From contig CALDSD010000048.1 in assembly GCA_937911325.1 (NCBI GenBank), forward strand, positions 1 through 58,362: a stretch of DNA of 58,362 bases. The letters run 5' to 3'. Origin of the DNA: an uncultured Neomegalonema sp. (GTDB lineage: Bacteria; Pseudomonadota; Alphaproteobacteria; Rhodobacterales; Rhodobacteraceae). Shown in pieces: positions 20,874 through 30,493 of the stretch (positions are counted from its first letter, which is position 1; each line of letters starts with the position of its first letter). Made by a program: the position numbers and the translations under genes. A model generated the notes under the pieces. The model did not search any database. It worked only from the letters and a program-made list of their open reading frames with translations, and was not told the origin of the DNA.

Positions 20874-21287
20874 GTGTTCTATGGGATGAACGCCTGGTTT
20901 CTGGCGACGCTAGTCATGGGCGCGCTTTGGTGGGTTGCGATCGCCGCGCATCCCAGCTGGATGAAGCTTCCGGCGGAGGCGGGCGCGAGAGCGTATGTCG
21001 CCGCGTGGTCGCGGGGTGGTCCGGTTCTGGCGGTTCTGACGCTCTTCTCGGTCGGGTTGGGTTTTGCCGCCGCCGGCTCTGAGCCGGATATGAAATGGGC
21101 GATCGGGGCCGGCTTTATGCTCTCCGCATTCGTGTTCACGTTGGTGTTCATGGCGAAACCGGGCCATGCGCTGCGGGACGCCCCGTCGGACGCCCATGCG
21201 GTTCTGCGCACATGGGGCCGCCTGCATCTGATCCGGTGCGTGTTGGCGAGCGTCGGGGTTTTCTTCTTCATCTGGGCCGCGCATTAA
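20874..21287 (+). CDS. Small four-helix membrane protein, unknown function
   Basis: A 137-residue protein with a GTG start and four hydrophobic segments (about residues 7-25, 48-67, 75-94 and 113-135). Loops carry HPSWMKLPAEAGARAY and KPGHALRDAPSDAHAVLRTWGRLHLIR. It lies between the acyl-CoA dehydrogenase and the hydrolase on the same strand, six bases before the latter, so it is probably co-transcribed. I cannot assign a family; it is somewhat like small DUF1772-type membrane proteins. A role linked to valine catabolism is inference from position. Confidence 0.72.
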   Translation: MFYGMNAWFLATLVMGALWWVAIAAHPSWMKLPAEAGARAYVAAWSRGGPVLAVLTLFSVGLGFAAAGSEPDMKWAIGAGFMLSAFVFTLVFMAKPGHALRDAPSDAHAVLRTWGRLHLIRCVLASVGVFFFIWAAH

Positions 21288-21293
21288 GGGTCC

Positions 21294-22385
21294 ATGACAG
21301 AACAAGACATCCTTTTCGAACGCCGCGGCGCGTTGGGGTTGGTCACCCTGAACAGGCCGCAAGCGCTCAACGCGCTGACCCACGACATGGTGTTGCGGTT
21401 GGAGCGTCAGATCGACGAGTGGGCGGGGGACGAGGCGGTCGCGACCGTCGCGATCCAGGGCGCGGGCGACAAGGCGTTTTGCGCGGGCGGCGACATCCGC
21501 GCGCTCTACGACGCCGGCAAGCTCGACGGCCGAAACAACTTCCCGTTCTATGCCGATGAGTATCGGGTCAACACGAAGATCAAACGCTACCCCAAACCCT
21601 ACATCTCCTTGATGGACGGCGTCGTGATGGGCGGCGGGGTCGGCGTCTCAATCCATGGGGCGTGGCGCGTCGCCACCGAACGCACAGTCTTCGCCATGCC
21701 GGAAACCGGGATCGGCCTCTTCCCGGATGTGGGTGGAACCTTCTTCCTCCCTCGATTGCCAGGGCGGCTTGGGGTGTGGCTCGGGCTGACAGGCTCTCGC
21801 CTCAAGTCGATCGACACCGTGACCGCCGGCGTGTGCGACATCGCGATCCATTCAAGCGATATCCCGTTGATCGTCGAAGCTTTGGCGGAAGGCGCGACGC
21901 TTGCCGAGCTGCGCAAAGGCCCGCACGTGCACAGAGACGGCGAGCTTGATTACGCCGCGGTTTTGCAGCCCGGGGTCAGCGACGGCGCGCTGACGCCCCA
22001 ACTCGATACGGGTCACTTGCGCATGGTCGAGGACCTGTTCAGCGCGCCGTCGCTTGGGCAGCTCCTCGAGAAGTTGGCGGCGGCCCAAACCGATTGGGCG
22101 GGGAAACAACGTGCGGCGATCCTGACGAAGTCGCCGTTCTGCACGGCGCTCGCATTTCGGCAGATTCAAGAGGGCGCTGCTCTCGAATTCGAGGACTGCA
22201 TGCGTCTTGAGTACCGCCTCGCCAGAGCCTGTATGACGCATCCTGATTTCTACGAAGGCGTCCGGGCCGTGATCATCGACAAGGACAATGCGCCGGTCTG
22301 GTCTCCCGCCGCCCTGAATCACGTGACAACGGAGATGGTGGACGCAGCGTTCGCTCCTCTTGGTCCGGAAGAGCTGAAACTCTGA
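21294..22385 (+). CDS. Enoyl-CoA hydratase/isomerase family, probable 3-hydroxyisobutyryl-CoA hydrolase
   Basis: A 363-residue crotonase-fold enzyme. GAGDKAFCAGGDIRALYD forms the first oxyanion loop, and GGGVGVSIHG with FAMPETGIGLFPDVGG carries the glutamate of the HIBCH-type subgroup. The length, about 100 residues longer than a plain enoyl-CoA hydratase, and the C-terminal block (LEFEDCMRLEYRLARACM, DFYEGVRAVIIDKD) are those of 3-hydroxyisobutyryl-CoA hydrolases. With the upstream acyl-CoA dehydrogenase this gives two steps of valine degradation. Confidence 0.9.
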   Translation: MTEQDILFERRGALGLVTLNRPQALNALTHDMVLRLERQIDEWAGDEAVATVAIQGAGDKAFCAGGDIRALYDAGKLDGRNNFPFYADEYRVNTKIKRYPKPYISLMDGVVMGGGVGVSIHGAWRVATERTVFAMPETGIGLFPDVGGTFFLPRLPGRLGVWLGLTGSRLKSIDTVTAGVCDIAIHSSDIPLIVEALAEGATLAELRKGPHVHRDGELDYAAVLQPGVSDGALTPQLDTGHLRMVEDLFSAPSLGQLLEKLAAAQTDWAGKQRAAILTKSPFCTALAFRQIQEGAALEFEDCMRLEYRLARACMTHPDFYEGVRAVIIDKDNAPVWSPAALNHVTTEMVDAAFAPLGPEELKL

Positions 22386-22431
22386 CGCACGCGCCTTGCC
22401 GAGCGGCGTCCCGCGCGATACGTGACCGCGA

Positions 22432-25400
22432 ATGAAAATGACGAAAACCGACGCGATTCCACTCGAGCCGAGCAGCGTGCGTGTCTCCGCCGCGCCTGAG
22501 GGGCTGGACGCGATATTGCTCAGCCGTTTGGTCGACCGCGCCCAACTCGGCGACAGCGCTGGGCCAGTCTTGCATGTGGCCCGGGACGATCAACGCGCCG
22601 CGGCGATGGCGGACGCCTTGGCGGTCGTCGCCCCTGAGTTGCCCGTGCTGCGCTTTCCCGCGTGGGACTGTTTGCCGTACGATCGGGTTTCGCCCAATCC
22701 CCAAATCGTCAGCCAACGCATGGCGACGCTCGCAGCCTTGGCGAAAGGGTTCGGGGCGCCGGCGGTGGTCCTGACGACCGTCAATGCGGCGCTGCAGAAA
22801 GTCCCGCCGCGTGCGATGGTCGAGCGCCAGAGCTGGACAGCGAAGGTCGGCGAGCGCATCGAACTGGACGAGCTGACCGCGTATCTGGGCCGCAATGGCT
22901 ACCGCCGCGCGTCGATCGTCGCAGAGCCGGGGGACTTTGCGATCCGGGGCGGGGTCGTCGACGTCTATCCGCCCGGCCGCGACAACCCCGTCAGGCTCGA
23001 CCTGTTTGGCGACACGCTCGACAGCGCCAAACTGTTCGACGTCGAGAGCCAGCGCGCTGTTGAAAAGGTCCGCCGGATCGAGTTCGCGCCGATTTCCGAA
23101 ACACTTTTGGATGACGCGTCGATCCTCAGGTTCCGCACAGCGTATCGCGAGACGTTCGGCGCGACAGCTGCGCAGGACCCTCTCTACGCGTCGGTGTCGG
23201 AAGGCGCTCGCTTTCAGGGAATGGAACATTGGCTGCCGTTCTTTCACGAGCGGCTGGAAACGATTTTCGATTACGTGCCCGGCGCTCTGATCACTTTTGA
23301 TCATCAGCACCAAGATTCTCAGAGTGCGCGCTGGGACGTCATCAACGACCATTACGAAGCGAGGCGCGAAGGCGTGTCGATCGCCGCGGCAAGCGCAGGT
23401 TTGAAAGCCGGTCAGGTCTACAAGCCCATCTCTCCGGAGACCTTGTTCCTCGCGTCCGACGAGGTCGACGCGGCGCTTGAAGGGCGGCCGATCCGCCGGT
23501 TTGATCCGCTTCGATCGCCGCCCGGGCCCGGCATCGTGGACGCTGGCGGCCGCATGGGCCGCAACTTCGCCGACGAGCGCCGGACAGAACAGGGCGATCT
23601 CTTCGGCGCGTTGGCGGCCCATGTCCAAACGCTTCTGTCGCAGGGCAAGACCGTCGCGATCGCCAGCTACTCGGATGGCGCCCGTGAGCGGCTTGGGAGC
23701 GTCCTCGGCGATCATGGGCTGACCCGGCTCACGCTGGCGGAGCGTTGGACCGACATAACGCTCGGCCGCGGGAAACCGTTTGATCCCACGGTTGAGACGG
23801 ATCCATCGACGCCGCCCGTCTACCTGATCGTATGGGGGCTGGAGACCGGGTTCGAAACCGACGACGTCGCGGTTGTCTCTGAGCAAGACGTGCTCGGTGA
23901 CCGCCTCATACGGCGGGCGCGCAAGAAAAAGCGAGCCGACAACTTCCTGACAGAGGCCACCTCTCTCAGCGTCGGCGATCTCATCGTGCATGTCGATCAC
24001 GGCGTTGGGCGATATCAGGGGCTGCAGACCATCGACGCATTGGGCGCGCCGCATGATTGCCTGTCGCTCGAGTACCACGCCGGCGATCGCTTGTATCTGC
24101 CGGTGGAAAACATCGAGCTGTTGACCCGTTATGGATCGGAGGAGATCGCGCAACTCGACCGCTTGGGCGGCGGGGCTTGGCAAGCGAAGAAAGCCCGGCT
24201 GAAAGAGCGCATCCGCGAAGTGGCCGATCAGCTGATCCGCGTCGCTGCAGAGCGCGAGCTGCGCAAAGGGCAGATGGTCGCGCCGCCCGAAGGCGCTTAT
24301 GAGGAGTTCGCGGCGCGTTTTCCGTATCAGGAAACGGAAGACCAGCTTCAGACGATCGAAGATGTCTTGGGTGATCTCGCCTCGGGGCGGCCGATGGATC
24401 GGCTGATCTGCGGCGATGTGGGCTTCGGTAAGACCGAAGTGGCGCTGCGCGCCGCTTTCGTGGCGGCGATGGCCGGGATGCAGGTGGCGATCATCGCGCC
24501 GACAACCCTGCTTGCGCGTCAACACGCTCGTGGTTTCGCAGAACGCTTTCGCGGATGGCCGCTCGAAGTGCGGCAGCTTTCGCGGTTTGTCTCCGCGAAG
24601 GACGCCAAAGAGACCAAGGAAGGTTTGGCCGACGGTTCAGTCGATATCGTCATCGGGACGCACGCGTTGCTCGCGAAAGGCATTCGGTTCGATCGCCTCG
24701 GACTGCTGATCATCGATGAGGAACAGCATTTTGGCGTCGCCCATAAAGAGCGTCTCAAGCAATTGCGCGCCGACGTCCATGTGCTGACCATGACGGCGAC
24801 CCCGATCCCTAGGACGCTCCAACTGGCGATGTCCGGCGTGCGCGAGTTGTCGGTCATTGCGACGCCGCCTGTCGACCGCCTCGCAGTGAGGACCTATGTC
24901 TCCTCGTTCGATCCGGTCGTGGTTCGAGAGGCGCTGTTGCGCGAAAAGTACCGCGGCGGCCAAGCGTTCTGGGTGGTCCCGCGGATCAAGGACATTGCGG
25001 AGGCCGAAGAGTTCCTGAAGGAGCAAATGCCCGAGGTCACATACGTGATCGGGCATGGCCAGTTGGCCGCCGGCGAGCTCGACGAACGGATGAACGCATT
25101 CTACGACGGCGCCTATGACGTGCTGCTGGCGACGACGATCGTCGAGTCGGGTCTCGACATCCCAACTGCGAACACCCTGATTGTGCAGCGGGCGGACATG
25201 TTCGGGCTGGCGCAGCTTTATCAGATCCGCGGGCGGGTCGGGCGCTCAAAGCAACGCGCCTACGCCTACTTCACGACCAATCCGGACAAGCCTTTGACGC
25301 CTGCCGCGGAGAAGCGGCTGCGGGTTTTGGGATCGCTTGACAGTCTCGGGGCGGGCTTCCAGCTCGCCAGCCATGATCTGGATATTCGCGGCGCCGGCAA

Positions 25401-25992
25401 TCTTCTCGGTGAAGAACAGTCGGGGCACATACGCGAGGTCGGGTTCGAGCTTTATCAAGACATGCTCGAAGAGGCGATCGCGAAGCTGCGTTCTGGCGAA
25501 CTGACGATGGTTGAGGGCGACGAGAAGTGGTCGCCCCAGATCAACCTGGGCGTGCCGGTGCTGATCCCCGAGGATTATGTCGAGGATCTGGATATCCGGC
25601 TCGGGCTCTATCGCCGGCTATCGGATCTCGCCACAAAAGAGGAGCTCATGGCGTTCGGCGCGGAGCTCCACGATCGCTTCGGCAAGCCGCCGAAAGAGGT
25701 GGAAAGCCTGTTGCGCGTCGTTCAGATCAAAGGGATGTGCCGGCGCGCGGGCGTGGCCAAGCTCGATGGCGGCCCGAAGGGGGCGACGATCCAGTTCCGT
25801 AACGACCAGTTCGCAAACCCCGCGGGCCTCGCCGAGTTCCTCGCGTCGCCCAAGAGCCATGCCAAGTTGAAACCTGATCACCGGCTTTTTGTGAAGCGAA
25901 GTTGGGACGACGACACGGCGCGCGTCAAAGGAGCCTACGCCCTTGCGAAAGAGTTGGCGAAGCTCGCAGAGCCGCAGCAGCAGGCGGCGTGA
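22432..25992 (+). CDS. mfd: Transcription-repair coupling factor Mfd
   Basis: ATP-dependent translocase that removes RNA polymerase stalled at lesions and recruits UvrA. Of 1186 residues, the N-terminal third is UvrB-like (WDCLPYDRVSPNPQ; DFAIRGGVVDVYPPG). The RNA-polymerase-interacting domain begins near residue 510 (GDLIVHVDHGVGRYQGL). The helicase motor has GDVGFGKTEVALRAAF (Walker A), IIDEEQHFGVAHKERLK (Walker B) and MTATPIPRTLQL, followed by VESGLDIPTANTLI and QIRGRVGRS. The C-terminal TRCF domain is present. A hairpin terminator follows the stop. Complete and of usual length. Confidence 0.98.
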   Translation: MKMTKTDAIPLEPSSVRVSAAPEGLDAILLSRLVDRAQLGDSAGPVLHVARDDQRAAAMADALAVVAPELPVLRFPAWDCLPYDRVSPNPQIVSQRMATLAALAKGFGAPAVVLTTVNAALQKVPPRAMVERQSWTAKVGERIELDELTAYLGRNGYRRASIVAEPGDFAIRGGVVDVYPPGRDNPVRLDLFGDTLDSAKLFDVESQRAVEKVRRIEFAPISETLLDDASILRFRTAYRETFGATAAQDPLYASVSEGARFQGMEHWLPFFHERLETIFDYVPGALITFDHQHQDSQSARWDVINDHYEARREGVSIAAASAGLKAGQVYKPISPETLFLASDEVDAALEGRPIRRFDPLRSPPGPGIVDAGGRMGRNFADERRTEQGDLFGALAAHVQTLLSQGKTVAIASYSDGARERLGSVLGDHGLTRLTLAERWTDITLGRGKPFDPTVETDPSTPPVYLIVWGLETGFETDDVAVVSEQDVLGDRLIRRARKKKRADNFLTEATSLSVGDLIVHVDHGVGRYQGLQTIDALGAPHDCLSLEYHAGDRLYLPVENIELLTRYGSEEIAQLDRLGGGAWQAKKARLKERIREVADQLIRVAAERELRKGQMVAPPEGAYEEFAARFPYQETEDQLQTIEDVLGDLASGRPMDRLICGDVGFGKTEVALRAAFVAAMAGMQVAIIAPTTLLARQHARGFAERFRGWPLEVRQLSRFVSAKDAKETKEGLADGSVDIVIGTHALLAKGIRFDRLGLLIIDEEQHFGVAHKERLKQLRADVHVLTMTATPIPRTLQLAMSGVRELSVIATPPVDRLAVRTYVSSFDPVVVREALLREKYRGGQAFWVVPRIKDIAEAEEFLKEQMPEVTYVIGHGQLAAGELDERMNAFYDGAYDVLLATTIVESGLDIPTANTLIVQRADMFGLAQLYQIRGRVGRSKQRAYAYFTTNPDKPLTPAAEKRLRVLGSLDSLGAGFQLASHDLDIRGAGNLLGEEQSGHIREVGFELYQDMLEEAIAKLRSGELTMVEGDEKWSPQINLGVPVLIPEDYVEDLDIRLGLYRRLSDLATKEELMAFGAELHDRFGKPPKEVESLLRVVQIKGMCRRAGVAKLDGGPKGATIQFRNDQFANPAGLAEFLASPKSHAKLKPDHRLFVKRSWDDDTARVKGAYALAKELAKLAEPQQQAA

Positions 25993-25994
25993 AC

Positions 25995-26028
25995 CGGGAG
26001 GCGGACGCGCCTCCCGCTCTGTTTTATT
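25995..26028 (+). terminator. Intrinsic terminator after mfd
   Basis: CGGGAGGCG (25995-26003) pairs with CGCCTCCCG (26008-26016) across a GACG loop, followed by CTCTGTTTTATT. It lies directly after the mfd stop and before a convergent gene. Confidence 0.85.
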
Positions 26029-26031
26029 CGG

Positions 26032-26817
26032 TCACTCGAATTCGCCGCACAGCGCGGCGTAGTTGAGCGTGGTTTCGCGGAAGCAAGCGGTTCGCAGCAA
26101 ACCGTTGTTCGTGATGGCGAAGTCATCGCCCCAGCACTCGTATCTTGTGAAGTCGAGCTGACGCGCAATCTCCGGCGCGACGCCGGCCTGCAGAGCCGCC
26201 GCCAGGTTGGCGGTCAGACCATTCTTCCAGGCCTGATCAAGATCCAGCCCCTCGGAGGTTTCCAAAATGAAGCCGACGACGATGAGCCGTTCGAACGCTG
26301 TGTCGCCCGATCCTGCGACATCCTCGCCATACCGTCCCAGCGACGTGCGGTAGATCGTGGCGTCGGTCCCTAAGGCGCGTTGCAGGGTCACGATCTCGCG
26401 CGCGAGAGCTTTCGAGCGACACGATGAGAGCTTGGCGTTCTGAAAACTCGATCCTTCTCGCGAAGCCAGGCCCGCGGCGATGACGCCTTCCGCCAAACGA
26501 AGGTCCGCGTCGAGCACGCGTGCGAAGTCGGGAAACTGTCCGCCGGCGCGCGCCATGTCGAAGCTCGTCTTGTTGTAGGACCAGCTATAGTCTTTTCCCG
26601 GAGCGTAGAGAGCGAACTTCCCACACCTGCCTTGGTCGTCGCATCCGTCGAAGTCGAGCCGGAACGTTCCTTCTAGTTGGGCGATCTCAACAGTCGGTTC
26701 GTTCCGACCAAAGAAACCCGTGAGCGCCAAAAAGCCGACGATAATCGCGATGATGACGATGAGCCCCAACGTAAACCGCGTGGATGCGCGCGTCTTTGGC
26801 TCCTTATTCTCTGACAT
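26032..26817 (-). CDS. Single-pass membrane-anchored protein with six cysteines, unknown function
   Basis: About 261 residues from an ATG at 26817 (MSENKEPKTR); the longer frame upstream is unlikely to be coding. One transmembrane segment spans about residues 16-35 (LGLIVIIAIIVGFLALTGFF), leaving a large periplasmic domain. That domain has six cysteines (two in GCDDQGRCG, then SSCRS, YECWG, TACFR and ALCGEF), which could form three disulfides. I recognise no family. The neighbouring DsbA/FrnE-like gene is on the same strand, 138 bases upstream, but a link is speculative. Confidence 0.72.
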   Translation of the reverse strand: MSENKEPKTRASTRFTLGLIVIIAIIVGFLALTGFFGRNEPTVEIAQLEGTFRLDFDGCDDQGRCGKFALYAPGKDYSWSYNKTSFDMARAGGQFPDFARVLDADLRLAEGVIAAGLASREGSSFQNAKLSSCRSKALAREIVTLQRALGTDATIYRTSLGRYGEDVAGSGDTAFERLIVVGFILETSEGLDLDQAWKNGLTANLAAALQAGVAPEIARQLDFTRYECWGDDFAITNNGLLRTACFRETTLNYAALCGEFE

Positions 26818-26955
26818 GAATATGCCCCCGTGTTGTCGGCGCGGCTTGAACGCGCCGCGCTTCGCTCGGTTCCGCGGGTGCGAAACCCAATTAACCACGG
26901 GGCACCTTGCCTCAAGCACGGCGCGGACGGAAGAGGGCGCAATCAGATAAGCGGG

Positions 26956-27600
26956 CTATGTCGCGGAGGCGGCGCTGGTGATCTCGTCGATCGTTTTGAC
27001 CCAGAGCTCTGGATCTTGAGCGCCAGGAACAACGTAGCGGCCGTCGATGATAAACGTCGGAACGCCGGAGACGCCCAAACCGCGGGCTGTTTTATCTTCT
27101 TCTCGAACCGCGTCAGAGTCGGTGTCGGTAGCGAGTAGTCGCTCGATTACCGCGCGGTCGAGACCGGCGATCTCGGCGACTTCGGCAAGCACGCCATGAT
27201 CCGAGATGTCTTCACCGCGTTCGAAATAGCGTTTGAACAGATCTTCGACGACGGGCGTCTGCGCGTCCATGCTGTCCGCCCAACGGATCAATCGATGTGC
27301 GTCGATTGTGTTTGGGGTGCGCGCGATCAGATCGAACCTCACCTGAAGCCCGGCGTCTTTCGCCGTCTGCTCGATCGCGCCGTAAACCCGCGCCGCGCCT
27401 TCGGGCCCACCAAACTTCCTTTCGAGATACGCGCGGCGATCCATGCCTTCCGCCGGCATGTCCGGGTTCAACTGAAACGGCCGCCAACGGATCTCGAAGG
27501 GATGGTCGGGCCGCTCGATCATTGCCTGATCAAGACGCGTCTTCCCGATGTAGCACCAGGGGCAAATCGGGTCCGAAAGAATGTCGATGGCGATTTTCAT
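26956..27600 (-). CDS. DsbA-family oxidoreductase, FrnE-like
   Basis: A 214-residue thioredoxin-fold protein without a signal peptide, hence cytoplasmic. The active site is DPICPWCYIGK (CPWC), with the cis-proline loop GVSGVPTFIIDGRY near residue 180. MKIAIDILSDPICPWC, IRWRPFQLNPDMP and TPNTIDAHRLIRWA are typical of the FrnE/2-hydroxychromene-2-carboxylate-isomerase-like branch. The role is probably thiol redox or isomerase chemistry; the substrate is unknown. Confidence 0.93.
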   Translation of the reverse strand: MKIAIDILSDPICPWCYIGKTRLDQAMIERPDHPFEIRWRPFQLNPDMPAEGMDRRAYLERKFGGPEGAARVYGAIEQTAKDAGLQVRFDLIARTPNTIDAHRLIRWADSMDAQTPVVEDLFKRYFERGEDISDHGVLAEVAEIAGLDRAVIERLLATDTDSDAVREEDKTARGLGVSGVPTFIIDGRYVVPGAQDPELWVKTIDEITSAASAT

Positions 27601-27664
27601 ACGGCATACCTAGGCGTCGCCGAGGAGAGTGCCAATCGCGGGACATAGTTTTGAACCGGATCGT

Positions 27665-29224
27665 CTACACTTTCGCGTGCTGTGCGGCGAGATCGCGACG
27701 GCGGAGCTTGCCATTGGCCGAGCGCGGCAGGCTATCGACGATAAGGATCTCTTTCGGCGTCTTGTAAGCGGCCAGCCGCTCGGCGCAGAAGGTCTTCAGG
27801 GCGTCAGACGACGCCTCTGACTGCAAGACGACGAAGGCTGCAACGACGCTGACGTCTTCTTTGACCCGGAGCTCTGCAGCCGCGCATTCGATCACCGAAG
27901 GATGTTGATTGAGAACATCCTCAACCTCCTGTGGCGACACCCTGTAGCCCATCGCGTTCATAAGGTCGTCCGCGCGACCCTGGTAGGCGACATAGCCGTC
28001 CTCATCGATGGTCGCGAGGTCTCCAGTGAGGAACCAGTCTCCGCGAAAAGAGGCCTCGGACCGTGCTTCGGAGCCCCAATACCCCAGCATCAGTCCGGGG
28101 TCGTCTTTATGAACTGACAGAACGCCAAGGCCGCCGATCGGCAGAGGCGTGTCGTTCCCTTCGACAGGCAGGATGGCCACGCGCCGGCCCAGTTGAGGGC
28201 GCCCGGACGCTCCGTGTTTTACCGGAGCCTTTGGCGAGGACGAGACGTAGGTCGAGCATTCGCTCATCCCAAGAGCCTCGAAGAGCGGCTTGCCCGTCGT
28301 GGTCTCCCAGTCCTCGCGCACGGTTTGGGAGAGCTTTTCTCCGGCGGTTAGTCCGTGTCTGAGGTCTTGGAATGCGACGCGCGCGGTGTCGTCGTATTTC
28401 AGGACTTGTCGATACACGCCCGGCACGGCGGCGAAAATCGTCGCCGAATGCGCTTGTGCGCTCCGGCCCCAAATCCTGGGATCGCGAGGCCCGTCATAGA
28501 TGATCGTCGTCGCGCCAATCGCCCATGGGTCCATCAAACCTGCGCCCAACGTATAGGTCCAATTGAAAGCGCCCGCGTGCAGGACCCGGTCGTCGGCTCG
28601 CAGGCCATACCAACCATCCCACATCATCCGACGGGCGTAGACCGCGCGATGCGCGTGCAAAACGCCTTTCGGACGCCCGCCCGAACCCGACGTGTAGACA
28701 AGATACGCGGGATCTTCGGCCGCCGTGTCCTCAAAGTCCGCGCGTTTGGGAAACGCCAGCAGATCGGCGATCGCGGCGCCGCGCAGTCGTGTGGTTGCTG
28801 CGGTTTCGGGAATTCCGTCAAAGGCTGTTGCGGATGCGCCGACGAGAAACCGCGGCGCTGCGTCTTCGGCGATGTAGGCGGTCTCCTGAGGCGACAACTG
28901 CGACGACGTCGGCAAAGCGATCCCGCCGGCGGCAAGCGCGCCGAAGAAGAAAAGAGGGAACTCAGGCTCATGCCCGAGACGCAGCATCACCCGGTCGCCG
29001 GGGCGGAGCCCATGCGCCTTGAGACCGGCGGCGATCCGCCTCACAGCGTCGGACACCTCGCCGTATCGCCAGATCTGTGGGGGTTTATCAATGGCCGAGA
29101 CAAGAACCAAAGCCGCTTTCGTCCTGGGCGCGCCGGACCCGGAGAGGCAGTACTCGGCGGCGTTGAACCGTGCGTCCGGCCGAGGCGGCTCGCCCTCTTG
29201 GAAAAGGCTTTGCTTCAGCGCCAT
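27665..29224 (-). CDS. AMP-binding acyl-CoA synthetase
   Basis: A 519-residue ANL-superfamily enzyme that activates a carboxylic acid to its CoA thioester through an acyl-adenylate. The P-loop is YTSGSGGRPKGVLH and later motifs are EALGMSECSTY and GDWFLTGDLATIDEDGYVAY. GRADDLMNAMGYRVSPQEVE follows, and the catalytic lysine lies in RSANGKLRRRDL. It looks like the medium-chain/benzoate-CoA-ligase group. The start is the ATG at 29224 (MALKQSLFQ); the much longer upstream frame is serine/arginine-rich shadow of the divergent CoA-transferase-type gene. It shares a 124-base divergent region with that gene. Confidence 0.9.
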   Translation of the reverse strand: MALKQSLFQEGEPPRPDARFNAAEYCLSGSGAPRTKAALVLVSAIDKPPQIWRYGEVSDAVRRIAAGLKAHGLRPGDRVMLRLGHEPEFPLFFFGALAAGGIALPTSSQLSPQETAYIAEDAAPRFLVGASATAFDGIPETAATTRLRGAAIADLLAFPKRADFEDTAAEDPAYLVYTSGSGGRPKGVLHAHRAVYARRMMWDGWYGLRADDRVLHAGAFNWTYTLGAGLMDPWAIGATTIIYDGPRDPRIWGRSAQAHSATIFAAVPGVYRQVLKYDDTARVAFQDLRHGLTAGEKLSQTVREDWETTTGKPLFEALGMSECSTYVSSSPKAPVKHGASGRPQLGRRVAILPVEGNDTPLPIGGLGVLSVHKDDPGLMLGYWGSEARSEASFRGDWFLTGDLATIDEDGYVAYQGRADDLMNAMGYRVSPQEVEDVLNQHPSVIECAAAELRVKEDVSVVAAFVVLQSEASSDALKTFCAERLAAYKTPKEILIVDSLPRSANGKLRRRDLAAQHAKV

Positions 29225-29348
29225 CTCGGGGCTCCTCTGATAATCCGGCCTGAGGCGTCGACGGCGCTGGACGATCCGGACAATTGCCGCTTCTCTAAAC
29301 GAAAAGGTTCGCCAGAGGGAGAGGCGCTTTGAACGCAGTGGAGGCGGC

Positions 29349-30461
29349 ATGGATCTAGACCTCGACGTGAGATCCGGCCCGCTCACAGATGTCCGCGTCG
29401 TAGAGTTCGGCGGGATGGGACCGGGTCCGTTTGCGGCCATGATGCTCGGCGACGCAGGCGCTGACGTTGTTCGGCTTGAAAGGCCAGGCGGGTTCTCTGC
29501 GGTGGATGCGAAAGACGCGACGCTCCGCAGTCGCCGCATCGTGGAAATCGACCTGAAGTCGCCCCGTGGCGTCGAGGCGGCGTCGGAGTTGATCGCGCAA
29601 GCGGACATCCTGATCGAGGGTTACCGCCCTGGGGTCATTGAGCGTTTGGGCTTTGCTCCGGAGGTTTGCCTGGCGACGAACCCAAAGCTTGTTTTCGCGA
29701 GGATAACGGGCTGGGGGCAGTCGGGGCCTTTGTCCACCCGGGCCGGTCATGACATCAACTACATCGCTTTGGCTGGCGTCCTCCACCCAATCGGCTACGC
29801 AGACGCGCCTCCGCCACCGCCCTTGAACATGATCGGCGACTATGGCGGCGGCGGCATGTTGCTGGCGTTCGGCGCGTTAGCGGCGCTGACCGAAGCCAGG
29901 CGGACCGGAAAAGGCCAGGTCGTCGATGCGGCGATGTGCGACGGGGCCAGCTTGATGGCGACCCTCATCCACGGATGGCTGCAGCATGGCGATTGGTCGG
30001 CGCGCCGAGAAACCAACATCCTTGATGGCGCCGCCCCCTTTTATCGCTGTTACGCTTGCGCCGACGGAGGCTTTGTCGCGGTCGGAGCGATTGAAGCCAA
30101 GTTCTACGCCGAGCTTCTGGATGGTCTTGGTCTTGCGGACGATCGTCTGTTCGCCGCCCTCGATGACGTTGCCTTGTGGCCGGCGCCTCGCGCTGCACTG
30201 GCAGAGATCTTCGCGACCCAATCTCGACCTCATTGGGAGCATCTTTTCGCACAGACCGATGCATGCGTGACGCCTGTCCTTGCACTGGACGAAGCGGCGG
30301 CGCATCCGGCAAGCGTCGCGCGCAACGCTTTTGTCGAGATAGATGAGGCTCCGGCCCCTGCGCCGGCGCCGCGGTTCGGCGAAACCCCGGCAAGCGCCTA
30401 TGAGCCGAGGTTTTGTGATGTTGAACTGGTAAGAAGAAGTTGGTCGCGACCACCCGAATGA
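29349..30461 (+). CDS. CaiB/BaiF-type CoA-transferase family, AMACR-like
   Basis: A 370-residue family III CoA-transferase fold protein. GPLTDVRVVEFGGMGPGPFAA at the start, ADILIEGYRPGVIERLG, ARITGWGQSGP and the histidine/aspartate pair in AGHDINY and GDYGGGGMLLAFG match alpha-methylacyl-CoA racemase. It would interconvert 2R- and 2S-methylacyl-CoA in branched fatty acid or sterol degradation. It is divergent from an acyl-CoA synthetase gene, which could supply its substrate; the pairing is inferred. Confidence 0.9.
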   Translation: MDLDLDVRSGPLTDVRVVEFGGMGPGPFAAMMLGDAGADVVRLERPGGFSAVDAKDATLRSRRIVEIDLKSPRGVEAASELIAQADILIEGYRPGVIERLGFAPEVCLATNPKLVFARITGWGQSGPLSTRAGHDINYIALAGVLHPIGYADAPPPPPLNMIGDYGGGGMLLAFGALAALTEARRTGKGQVVDAAMCDGASLMATLIHGWLQHGDWSARRETNILDGAAPFYRCYACADGGFVAVGAIEAKFYAELLDGLGLADDRLFAALDDVALWPAPRAALAEIFATQSRPHWEHLFAQTDACVTPVLALDEAAAHPASVARNAFVEIDEAPAPAPAPRFGETPASAYEPRFCDVELVRRSWSRPPE

Positions 30462-30493
30462 GTCTCGGGTCCATTTTCATAGGGAGAGTAGGG

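Noticed and set aside
28355-29332. A 325-residue plus-strand frame opposite the acyl-CoA synthetase
   Set aside because: Its residues are those of a reverse-strand shadow in GC-rich DNA; the minus strand has a full enzyme with all motifs.
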